Assembly (NCBI GenBank): GCA_027035825.1
Contig: JALVTX010000060.1
Location: forward strand, 1 to 10,855
DNA from: Mariprofundaceae bacterium
Lineage (GTDB): Bacteria > Pseudomonadota > Zetaproteobacteria > Mariprofundales > Mariprofundaceae
DNA: 10,855 nucleotides
Direction: 5' to 3'
The notes beneath the pieces were generated by a model. That model did no database searches and was not told where the DNA came from. It worked only from the letters and a program-made list of their open reading frames with translations. A program made the position numbers and the translations under genes. Positions within the stretch are counted from its first letter, which is position 1. Each line of letters opens with the position of its first letter. Positions 1 through 6,636 of this stretch are shown here, piece after piece.

Positions 1-191
1 TCCTGCGCATGCTCATCGAGCGGCATCGCCACTACACGAACTCCGCCGTCGCCCGGCGCATTCTGGACAACTGGAGCGAGATGCTGCCGAAGTTCGTCAA
101 GGTGATGCCGGTGGACTACCGCCGCGCGCTGAAGGAAATGGAGGCCGAGAAGCTGAAGCAATCCACAACGGAGGAGCACGTCCATGGGTAA
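1..191 (+). CDS. gltB: Glutamate synthase (NADPH) large subunit, C-terminal end (partial)
   Basis: Only the last 62 residues are inside the window; the gene begins upstream and ends with TAA at 189-191. The visible tail (LPKFVKVMPVDYRRAL, about 20 residues from the end) matches the conserved extreme C-terminus of GltB as I know it, where FVKVMP.DY.R.L precedes the stop. GltB carries the glutaminase and FMN/[3Fe-4S] synthase domains that turn glutamine plus 2-oxoglutarate into two glutamates in the cytoplasm; none of those catalytic parts is visible here. Identity rests on the tail plus the directly following gltD. The stop overlaps the gltD start by 8 bases, so the two are translationally coupled in one operon. 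The internal ATG at 9 is a methionine inside the protein, not a start. Confidence 0.9.
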   Translation, partial: LRMLIERHRHYTNSAVARRILDNWSEMLPKFVKVMPVDYRRALKEMEAEKLKQSTTEEHVHG

Positions 192-1626
192 GCCCACGGG
201 GTTCAAGGAATACGCGCGCGAGGGACTGAGCTATGCCCCCGTGGCCGACCGCATCACGCACTTCCACGAGTTCGCGAAGCTGCCGCCGAACATCCAGATC
301 CAGGGCGCGCGCTGCATGGATTGCGGCATCCCCTTCTGCCACAACGGCTGCCCGATCAACAACATCATTCCCGACTGGAATGATCTGGTGTACCGCGACC
401 GCTGGCGCGAGGCGCTGGACGTGCTGCACTCCACCAACAACTTCCCGGAGTTCACGGGCCGCATCTGCCCCGCCCCATGCGAGGAATCGTGCACGGTGAA
501 CCTCATCAACGATCCGGTCACCATCAAGAACATCGAGCTGGCCATCGTCGAGAAGGGCTGGGAGGAAGGCTGGATCAAGCCGGAAATCCCCGAGCACAAG
601 ACCGGCAAGCGCGTCGCCATCGTCGGCTCCGGCCCGGCTGGGCTGGCCTGCGCCCAGCAGCTGGCGCGCGTCGGACACGCGGTGGTGGTGTACGAAAAGG
701 CCGACCGCATCGGCGGCCTGATGCGCTACGGCATCCCGAACTTCAAGTTCGAGAAACACATCATCGACCGCAGGCTGGCGCAGATGCGCGCCGAGGGCGT
801 CGAGTTCCGCGAGAACGTGCACGTGGGCGTGGACATCCCCGCCAAATTGCTGCTCGATGACTACGATGCGGTGGTGCTGGCCGGCGGCTCCGAGAAGCCG
901 CGCGACCTGCCCGTGCCCGGCCGGGAGCTGGCAGGCATCCACTTCGCGATGGAATTCCTGACGCTGAACACCAAGCGCGTGCTGGGCGATCCGATCCCGG
1001 ACGACGAGTTCATCTCGGCCGCCGGCAAGCATGTCATCGTCATCGGCGGCGGCGACACCGGCAGCGACTGCATCGGCACCAGCAACCGCCACGGCGCCGC
1101 CTCCATCACGCAGCTGGAAATCCTGCCCAGGCCGCCCGAGGAGCCGGACAAGCTCGTCACCTGGCCGGACTGGCCGAATCGCCTGCGCACCTCGACCTCG
1201 CAGGAGGAAGGTTGCGAGCGCATGTGGCAGGTGTCCACCAAGCGCTTCATCGGCGACGAGAACGGCCACGTGCGCGAGATCGAATGCGTGAAGGTGGAAT
1301 GGGAGCGCGACGAGAACGACCGCTGGAGGATGAGCGAGGTCGAGGGCAGCGCCTTCCGCCTGAAGGCCGACCTCGTGCTGTTGGCGATGGGATTCGTGCA
1401 CCCGGTGCATGAGGGCATGCTGGAAGAGCTGGGCGTGGCGCTCGATGAGCGCGGCAACGTGGCCGCCAACACCACGGACTATCGCGCCAGCCTGAACAAG
1501 GTGTTCGCCGCCGGCGACATGCGCCGCGGCCAGTCGCTGGTGGTCTGGGCCATTCGCGAGGGCCGCCGCTGCGCCCGCGCCGTGGACGAATACCTGATGG
1601 GCGAGAGCATCCTGCCCGAGAAATGA
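184..1626 (+). CDS. gltD: Glutamate synthase (NADPH) small subunit
   Basis: A 480-residue protein, the usual length for GltD. It takes electrons from NADPH through FAD and passes them by way of iron-sulfur clusters to the large subunit, for glutamate synthesis in the GS-GOGAT pathway. The N-terminal ferredoxin-like domain has two cysteine groups: C44, C47, C52, C56 and C95, C99, C103. A first Rossmann motif, GSGPAG at 148-153, binds FAD. A second, VIGGGDTGSDC at 286-296, is the NADPH site. The C-terminus has the AAGDMRRGQSLVVWAI block that closes over FAD. The start ATG at 184 is preceded by GGAGGAG at 170-176 with 7 bases between, inside the end of gltB. The next gene is convergent, and a hairpin containing this gene's stop codon follows. 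Related NADPH-oxidoreductase subunits share the fold, but the gltB partner settles the identity. Confidence 0.97.
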   Translation: MGKPTGFKEYAREGLSYAPVADRITHFHEFAKLPPNIQIQGARCMDCGIPFCHNGCPINNIIPDWNDLVYRDRWREALDVLHSTNNFPEFTGRICPAPCEESCTVNLINDPVTIKNIELAIVEKGWEEGWIKPEIPEHKTGKRVAIVGSGPAGLACAQQLARVGHAVVVYEKADRIGGLMRYGIPNFKFEKHIIDRRLAQMRAEGVEFRENVHVGVDIPAKLLLDDYDAVVLAGGSEKPRDLPVPGRELAGIHFAMEFLTLNTKRVLGDPIPDDEFISAAGKHVIVIGGGDTGSDCIGTSNRHGAASITQLEILPRPPEEPDKLVTWPDWPNRLRTSTSQEEGCERMWQVSTKRFIGDENGHVREIECVKVEWERDENDRWRMSEVEGSAFRLKADLVLLAMGFVHPVHEGMLEELGVALDERGNVAANTTDYRASLNKVFAAGDMRRGQSLVVWAIREGRRCARAVDEYLMGESILPEK

Positions 1627-1660
1627 GCCCGTGGTGGGGTCTGGGCCCCGCCACGGCTCA
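1624..1660. terminator. Hairpin between convergent gltD and glycerate kinase genes, including both stop codons
   Basis: The left arm runs 1624-1639 (TGAGCCCGTGGTGGGG) and the right arm 1646-1660 (CCCCGCCACGGCTCA). They pair over 15 positions with one bulged C in the left arm (among 1628-1630) and one G-U/T-G wobble, around a 6-base loop at 1640-1645. TGA of gltD (1624-1626) and the reverse-strand TGA of glycerate kinase (1658-1660) form the outermost pairs. The stem is GC-rich and symmetric, so it can form in either transcript and could end both. No T-run follows on either side, so classical intrinsic termination is not fully met; it may act as a 3'-end stabiliser or a Rho-assisted stop. Confidence 0.7.
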
Positions 1661-2791
1661 CGGCTTGCGCTGCAACCGGTCTTGCAGGTGCAACCTGGCG
1701 AAACGGCTGGCTGCCTGACGCAGCAAGGCGCGGGCCTGGCGCATGGCCTGCCCGTCCGGCATCTCCGGGGCCGCCGCGGAAACCATCACGTCGAACGCGC
1801 CGGCCAGCAGCCCGGCATCGCGCAGCCTGCCGGAGATTAGCGCCACCCTTGCGCCCCGCTCTCGGGCCAGCCGCGCCACCACTATCGGCGCCTTGCCGCG
1901 GAGCGTCTGCGCATCGCTTTGGCCCTCGCCGGTCACGACCCAGTCCCCCGCTTCGATGCACGCATCCAGTCCCGTTCGTTCGGCTATGGCGCGAGCGCCG
2001 GAAACGCCCTTCATCCCCAGCATCATCAGGGCAAAGCCCAGGCCGCCGGCCGCCCCTGCCCCGGGCGCCTGCCGCGCCTGACGGCCGAAGGCCGCCTCGG
2101 CCAGGTCCGCCCAGCGCCGCATCCAGCGCTCCAGGCGCGGTCGTAGGGCTTCATCGGCGCCCTTCTGCCGCGCATAGGCCAACGCCCCTTCCTCGCCCAG
2201 CAGCGGATTGTCCACGTCCAAGAGCAGGATGCCACGAACACCCCGCATCAGTCCGGACACGTCCAGGCTCGCCATGCGTTCCACCGCATCCAGCCGGGGC
2301 GGCAGCGGCCGGCCGTCCGTATCCAGGAAGCGCGCGCCCAGCGCGTGCACCAGGCCAATGCCGCCATCGTGGACGCCGCTGCCGCCCAGCGCCACCTCGA
2401 AACGGTGCACGCCTGTTTCGATGCCCGCCCGCAACAGGCGGCCAAGCGCAGCGCTGCTCCGCTCGATAAGCGGCATGGTTCGCGCGGCGGGCAGGTTCAG
2501 GCCCACCACCTGCGCGCTTTCGACCAGCCAGGTAAGCTCCCCGTCTCGCACGAAGGCGTGAACGACCGCTTGCGCGGGCCGACCATCCATGCCATCAACC
2601 GAAACCCGTCGCTCCTCGCCTTCCAGGTGCGGGGCAAGCGCCGCCAGCGTGCCCTCGCCCCCGTCGGCCATCGGGCAGCGGATGATGTCGAGCCCGGGAC
2701 AGGCATCGCGCAAGCCCTCGGCGAGGGCATTGGCTGCCTCGGTGGCGCTCAGGCTTCCCTTGAAGGCATCCGGCGCCAGCCAGACCTTCAT
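1658..2791 (-). CDS. Glycerate 2-kinase (GarK/GlxK family)
   Basis: This 377-residue protein is near the family's usual length of about 380. The family phosphorylates D-glycerate with ATP to 2-phosphoglycerate, feeding glycolate/glyoxylate or glycerate breakdown into glycolysis. Visible family blocks are APDAFKGSLSA (6-16), MADGGEGT (41-48), DNPLLGEEGA (194-203) with QKGA (209-212), GAGAAGGLG (244-252) and TGEGQSDAQTLRGKAPI (287-303). Some blocks differ from the common form: GGSGVHDGG at 136-144 instead of GGSATNDGG, and ESAQVVGL at 91-98 instead of the EMAxASGL type, so it is a diverged member. ATG at 2791 has GAGGGG five bases upstream, overlapping the helicase stop at 2801-2803. Only 9 bases separate the two genes, so it is the last gene of the minus-strand unit. 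The exact substrate within the family is inferred. Confidence 0.9.
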   Translation of the reverse strand: MKVWLAPDAFKGSLSATEAANALAEGLRDACPGLDIIRCPMADGGEGTLAALAPHLEGEERRVSVDGMDGRPAQAVVHAFVRDGELTWLVESAQVVGLNLPAARTMPLIERSSAALGRLLRAGIETGVHRFEVALGGSGVHDGGIGLVHALGARFLDTDGRPLPPRLDAVERMASLDVSGLMRGVRGILLLDVDNPLLGEEGALAYARQKGADEALRPRLERWMRRWADLAEAAFGRQARQAPGAGAAGGLGFALMMLGMKGVSGARAIAERTGLDACIEAGDWVVTGEGQSDAQTLRGKAPIVVARLARERGARVALISGRLRDAGLLAGAFDVMVSAAAPEMPDGQAMRQARALLRQAASRFARLHLQDRLQRKP

Positions 2792-2800
2792 GCAAGCCCC

Positions 2801-4648
2801 TCAGGCCCGCGCGAAGAAGGCGCGGATGTCCGCCATGTCCTCCGTCTTCGGAGCTGGCGGCAGGTTCCTGGCCACCGCGCGCCCCCAGCGCTTGCGATAG
2901 ATGCGCGAATCGAGGATGGCGATGACGCCGCAGTCGTCATTCGAGCGGATCAGGCGCCCCGCGCCCTGCCTGAGCACGGCGATGGCCTCCGGCAACTGCA
3001 CGTCGAAAAAGCCGTTGCCGCCCTGCTCCTCGCAGCGTTTGCGCCGCGCCTGGAGCAGGTGGTCGTCGGGCGGCGCAAACGGCACCTTGTCGATCATGAC
3101 CAGCGACAGCGCCTCCCCCGGCACGTCCACGCCCTCCCAGAAACTTCGCGTGCCACATAAAACGGAATGCGTATCCTCCCGGAACTGCTGAAGAATCGCA
3201 TCCCGGCTCCCGCTCTCGTCCTGGATCAGCACCGGCCAAGGCAGCGCCTCGGCCAGCCTCGGCCCGATGCGCCGCAACATGCGCGTGGACGTGAACAGCG
3301 CGAAGGCCCGCCCGCGCGAGGCGCGAACCAGCGACTCCATCTCGCCGAACAGCGCATCCTCGTATTCCGGCGCGTTCGGATCGGGTAGGTGGCGCGGCGC
3401 ATAGATCATGGCCTGCCCCTGGTAGTCGAACGGCGACGGATGCCAGGCGCAGGCCGCCTCCTCCAGCCCCAGGCGCCGCTGCATCCAGTCGAAGCGACCG
3501 GAAATGCGCAGCGTCGCCGAGAGCAGGATGAACGCTTCCGCCTGCGGCCACAGCCGCGCCTCCAGCACCGGGCCGCTCTCCACCGGCGCAAGCTGATGCC
3601 GATCCCCTTCCCGCCAGGCCACGTAGCCTTCCGGGGGCGCCAGCACGGCCTCGATGTCCACCGCGATTTCCCGGGCGCGATCGGCCAGCCGGGCCGCCTC
3701 GTCGCCGCGCTCGCGCCGCTGCTCCATTCCCGCCACGAGCGTTCGCCAGCATTCCAGCACCCTGTCCAGCGAATCCTCGTCCCAGGCCTTCAGCACGTCC
3801 CGGAACCGCGCCTCCATTTCCTTGCCGAGCGCCGGCTCATCGCCCCATTCGCGCAGCAGGTCCTGGGCGTCATTGAACCAGGATGTCAGGCGATTCACGC
3901 CCACCTGGCAGCCGAAATGGCGGCAGGCCAGCTCGGGAATGGCGTGCGCCTCGTCCACGATGACGCAATCGGCCGGCGGCAGCACCTCGCCGAAGTCGCC
4001 GCTCTTGAGCGCCGCATCGGCCAGGAGCAGGCTGTGATTGCAGATGACGATGTCCGCCTCCTGGGCCCGGCGCCGGGCCGAGAACAGCGGGCAGTCCTCG
4101 AAATGCGGGCACTTGCCGCCCAGGCATTGCTCGGCGGTGGCCGTGACCATACTGCCGATGCCGCGCGCGAACGGGTCGAACGGCAGCCCCGAAAGATCGC
4201 CGTCGCGGCTTTGTTTCGCCCAGTCGGAAACGCGGGCCAGGAGCCGCCTGGCATGGCTATCCAGACTGGCGTCGGCCAACTTGCGCTCCAGACGGAACGG
4301 GCAGAGATAGTTCGCGCGGCCCTTGATGAGGGCCACGTCGCGACTTGCGCCCAGCGCCCGGCGCACCATGGGCAGGTCGCGAAACATCAGCTGATCCTGG
4401 AGCGCGCGCGTATGGGTGGAAATCAGCACCCGTCGCTCGCTGCGCAGTGCCGGAATCAGGTAGGCCAGCGTCTTGCCCGTGCCCGTTTCCGCCTCGGCCA
4501 GCAGCCGGCCGCCCTCCTGCATGCAATCGGCGATTTCGCGCGCCAGCTTCACCTGTTCCTCGCGGCAGACGTAGCCGGGCAGCCCGCGCGCCAGAGGCGA
4601 ATCGGGCTGGAAATCGCGCTCGACGGCGTCGGCGAACGCCCCGGCCAT
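2801..4648 (-). CDS. yoaA: ATP-dependent DNA helicase, YoaA/DinG family (XPD-like, iron-sulfur)
   Basis: With the ATG at 4648 the protein has 615 residues, close to E. coli YoaA, whose sequence it follows along its length. This is a superfamily 2 5'-3' DNA helicase that works in DNA repair and tolerance of replication blocks. Walker A is AETGTGKT (53-60) and Walker B is the DEAH box VDEAH (231-235). C116, C175, C180 and C186 sit where XPD-family helicases bind a [4Fe-4S] cluster. LLSATL (375-380), FWEGVDV (503-509) and QGAGRLIR (561-568) are motifs III, V and VI. Start choice: ATG 4648 has GGAGAA 12 bases upstream. An alternative GTG at 4684, adding 12 residues, overlaps the preceding ABC gene's stop as GTGA but has no Shine-Dalgarno. 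The frame stays open far upstream across the ABC gene, which is not coding in this frame. DinG is the alternative name; the QLPDA/QLPEA and N-terminal match favour YoaA. Confidence 0.92.
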   Translation of the reverse strand: MAGAFADAVERDFQPDSPLARGLPGYVCREEQVKLAREIADCMQEGGRLLAEAETGTGKTLAYLIPALRSERRVLISTHTRALQDQLMFRDLPMVRRALGASRDVALIKGRANYLCPFRLERKLADASLDSHARRLLARVSDWAKQSRDGDLSGLPFDPFARGIGSMVTATAEQCLGGKCPHFEDCPLFSARRRAQEADIVICNHSLLLADAALKSGDFGEVLPPADCVIVDEAHAIPELACRHFGCQVGVNRLTSWFNDAQDLLREWGDEPALGKEMEARFRDVLKAWDEDSLDRVLECWRTLVAGMEQRRERGDEAARLADRAREIAVDIEAVLAPPEGYVAWREGDRHQLAPVESGPVLEARLWPQAEAFILLSATLRISGRFDWMQRRLGLEEAACAWHPSPFDYQGQAMIYAPRHLPDPNAPEYEDALFGEMESLVRASRGRAFALFTSTRMLRRIGPRLAEALPWPVLIQDESGSRDAILQQFREDTHSVLCGTRSFWEGVDVPGEALSLVMIDKVPFAPPDDHLLQARRKRCEEQGGNGFFDVQLPEAIAVLRQGAGRLIRSNDDCGVIAILDSRIYRKRWGRAVARNLPPAPKTEDMADIRAFFARA

Positions 4649-4680
4649 GCCGGGGGCTGTTTCTCCGGCCGTCGGAACCC

Positions 4681-5649
4681 TCACAATGGATGCAGGCAGG
4701 CCGCGGCGCGCGATGCTTCCCCCGCTTCCGCCGCGACCAGGCGGCCGTCGAAGCCCGCGCAGTCGGCCTGGGCATGCGGGCAACGCAGGCGGAACGCGCA
4801 GCCCGTCTCGGCCACGCCCTCGTCGGCCAGCAGGCGCTCGCCGCCCCGGCCACGACGGGACGGGTGCTCCGCCGGCCGTGCATCGAGCAGCGCCCGCGTA
4901 TAGGGGTGCCGTGGCCGCGCATACACCGCCTCGATGGGCCCGGTTTCGACGATGCGACCGGCGAACATCACCGCCACCCGATCCGCCACCTGTCGCACCA
5001 CCGACAGATCGTGCGAGATGAACAGGTAGGCGAGCCCCTTCTCGCGCTGCAACTCGGCGAGCAGGTTCAGGATTTGCGCCTGCACCGAGACGTCCAGCGC
5101 CGACACCGGCTCGTCGAGCACCAGCAAGTCCGGCTCCACGGCCAGCGCCCGCGCGATGCCGATGCGCTGGCGCTGCCCGCCGGAAAACTGGTGCGGGTAG
5201 CGATCCATCGCCGAGGCCGGCATGCCGCACATCTCCAACACCTGGGCCACGCGCTCGCGCCGCGCCCGCCGGTTCAGCTCCGGCGCGTGCACCCGCAAGC
5301 CCTCGCCGACGGTGTGCTCGATGCGCATGCGCGGATTGAGGCTGGCGTACGGGTCCTGGAACACCATCTGCATGTGTCGCCGTCGCTGGCGCAAGCCGCG
5401 TCCCTTCAGGTGGGTGATGTCCTCGCCCAACAGCTCGATGCGGCCGGCATCCGGCTCGATCAGGCGCATGACCATGCGCGCGGTGGTGGACTTGCCGCTG
5501 CCCGATTCGCCGACGATGGCCAGCGTCTCGCCCTTTTCGATGGCGAATCCGACATCGCGCACGGCCTGCACGCGACGACGGCCGCCGCCCCACAGCCCGC
5601 CGCCGGAGGCAAAGCTCTTGCTCAACCCCTCCACGCGCAACAGGCTCAC
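4681..5649 (-). CDS. Oligopeptide/dipeptide ABC transporter ATP-binding protein, DppF/OppF-like
   Basis: This is a 322-residue cytoplasmic nucleotide-binding subunit that powers peptide (or nickel/related solute) import together with a second ATPase and two permeases. It has Walker A GESGSGKST (47-55), Q-loop Q98 in MVFQDPYASLNP, ABC signature FSGGQRQR (155-162), Walker B LLVLDEP (175-181) and H213. The oligopeptide-transporter C-terminal extension starts at HPYTRALL (248-255), with cysteines at 284, 290, 297 and 318 like those reported to hold an iron-sulfur cluster in this group. I chose GTG at 5649 because GGAGGAG lies 5 bases upstream, the GTG overlaps the upstream TGA as GTGA, and residues MSLLRVEGLSKSF then begin at the normal family N-terminus. 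An in-frame ATG at 5676 would add 9 residues and overlap the neighbour by 31 bases. Substrate is unknown because no permease or binding protein is in view. Confidence 0.93.
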   Translation of the reverse strand: MSLLRVEGLSKSFASGGGLWGGGRRRVQAVRDVGFAIEKGETLAIVGESGSGKSTTARMVMRLIEPDAGRIELLGEDITHLKGRGLRQRRRHMQMVFQDPYASLNPRMRIEHTVGEGLRVHAPELNRRARRERVAQVLEMCGMPASAMDRYPHQFSGGQRQRIGIARALAVEPDLLVLDEPVSALDVSVQAQILNLLAELQREKGLAYLFISHDLSVVRQVADRVAVMFAGRIVETGPIEAVYARPRHPYTRALLDARPAEHPSRRGRGGERLLADEGVAETGCAFRLRCPHAQADCAGFDGRLVAAEAGEASRAAACLHPL

Positions 5650-6620
5650 GACAACTCCTCCACCCGCACGCAGCACGCCCAGTGCCCGCTCCCGTTCGGG
5701 CTCGTCCAGGCGCGCTCGGGCACGGGCCGTTCGCAGGCGGAACCTGCATGGGCGCAGCGCGGCGCGAAGCGACAGCCCTCCGGCCAGCGTCCCGGCGCCG
5801 GCACCTGGCCGGGAATGGCGGGCAGCGGCCGGCCCGGCTCGGCCACCTCCGGCCGGCAGGCCATCAGGGCGCGGGTGTACGGATGGGCCGGATGGTCGAA
5901 GATGTCCTCCACCGGCCCGGACTCGACGATCTGCCCGGCATACATCACCGCGACCTCGTCCGCGAGCTCCGCCACCAGGCCGAAATCGTGCGTCACCAGC
6001 AGCATCCCCAGCCCCTTCTCGCGCTGGAGCGCGCGCAGCAGATCCATGATGCGCGCCTGCACCGAGACGTCGAGCGCCGTGGTCGGCTCATCGGCAATGA
6101 TGTAGTCCGGCTCGCCGCTCATGGCCATCGCAATCAGCACCCGCTGGCGCATGCCGCCGGAAAGCTCCCCCGGATACTGGCGCATCAGCCGCTCGGGCTC
6201 GGACAGCCCCACGCTGGCCAGCAGCGAGGCCGCGCGCGCCTTCGCCTGCGCATCGGAGACGTCCAGGTGCAGGCGGATGACCTCGGTGATCTGGTCGCCG
6301 ATGGAGAACACCGGGTTCAGCGCCGTCATCGGCTCCTGGAACACCATGGACACGCGCCCGCCGCGCAACCGCCGCAGGGCCGGCTCGTCCATCGCGAACA
6401 CGTCCTCGCCATCCACGCGCACCGTGCCGCCGGTGCGCTCGATGCCCTGGTATTCGCCCAGCCGCAGCACCGTCTGCGCCGTCAGGCTCTTGCCGCAGCC
6501 CGACTCGCCCACCAGCCCCAGCACGCGCCCGCGCGCCACCGAGAGGCTGACATCGCTGACGGCCGGCAGCGCCCCCTCGCGCGAGGGCACGGCCAGCGAC
6601 AGATGCTCGATTTCCAGCAT
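5646..6620 (-). CDS. Oligopeptide/dipeptide ABC transporter ATP-binding protein, DppD/OppD-like
   Basis: With ATG at 6620 this is a 324-residue ATPase starting MLEIEHLSLAV, the usual N-terminus of the family. It pairs with the DppF-like subunit to drive peptide-type import at the inner face of the membrane. Motifs are Walker A GESGCGKS (38-45), Q95 in MVFQEPMTALNP, signature LSGGMRQ (153-159), Walker B YIIADEP (173-179), H211, and the HPYTRAL extension (246-252) followed by cysteines 283, 289, 296 and 316/317. The GESGCGKS and LSGGMRQR variants are typical of DppD/OppD rather than DppF/OppF. An in-frame ATG at 6659, 13 residues longer and with GAGG four bases upstream, also begins ATGCTGGAAA and is possible; it would overlap the divergent glycosylase start. 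It is first in the minus-strand unit, with no permease genes on either side. Confidence 0.92.
   Translation of the reverse strand: MLEIEHLSLAVPSREGALPAVSDVSLSVARGRVLGLVGESGCGKSLTAQTVLRLGEYQGIERTGGTVRVDGEDVFAMDEPALRRLRGGRVSMVFQEPMTALNPVFSIGDQITEVIRLHLDVSDAQAKARAASLLASVGLSEPERLMRQYPGELSGGMRQRVLIAMAMSGEPDYIIADEPTTALDVSVQARIMDLLRALQREKGLGMLLVTHDFGLVAELADEVAVMYAGQIVESGPVEDIFDHPAHPYTRALMACRPEVAEPGRPLPAIPGQVPAPGRWPEGCRFAPRCAHAGSACERPVPERAWTSPNGSGHWACCVRVEELS
5655..5661 (-). promoter_or_regulatory. Ribosome binding site fixing the GTG start of the DppF-like gene
   Basis: The minus strand reads GGAGGAG, five bases ahead of GTG at 5649-5647, inside the last codons of the DppD-like gene (VEELS). Its strength and the GTGA stop/start overlap make GTG 5649 a better start than the upstream ATG at 5676 and indicate coupled translation of the two ATPases. 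Confidence 0.75.
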
Positions 6621-6623
6621 GGC

Positions 6624-6628
6624 GGGAG
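6624..6628 (+). promoter_or_regulatory. Shine-Dalgarno candidate for the glycosylase ATG at 6637
   Basis: GGGAG lies 8 bases before ATG 6637. The competing GTG at 6673 has no purine-rich site upstream. This is why I start the glycosylase at 6637, although the conserved domain begins nearer the GTG. Confidence 0.45.
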
Positions 6629-6636
6629 TGTGGCCG

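Noticed and set aside
97..1410. 437-residue minus-strand ORF opposite gltD.
   Set aside because: It is antisense to a fully supported gltD and has shadow-type composition (Ala, Val, His, Asp-rich) with no motif. Such ORFs are common in GC-rich codons.
4649..5749. The helicase reading frame stays open upstream, giving a 982-residue ORF that would fuse the helicase to an Arg/Gly/Ala-rich extension.
   Set aside because: The extension lies in another frame of the DppF-like gene, has low-complexity shadow composition and no recognisable domain. Homologues start near the ATG at 4648.
6121..6636. In-frame extension of the glycosylase to an ATG at 6121 (373 residues).
   Set aside because: The extra 172 residues are antisense to the DppD-like ATPase and Ser/Arg/Thr-rich without domains. 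Family members are under about 210 residues, so the start is placed at 6637 (or 6673).
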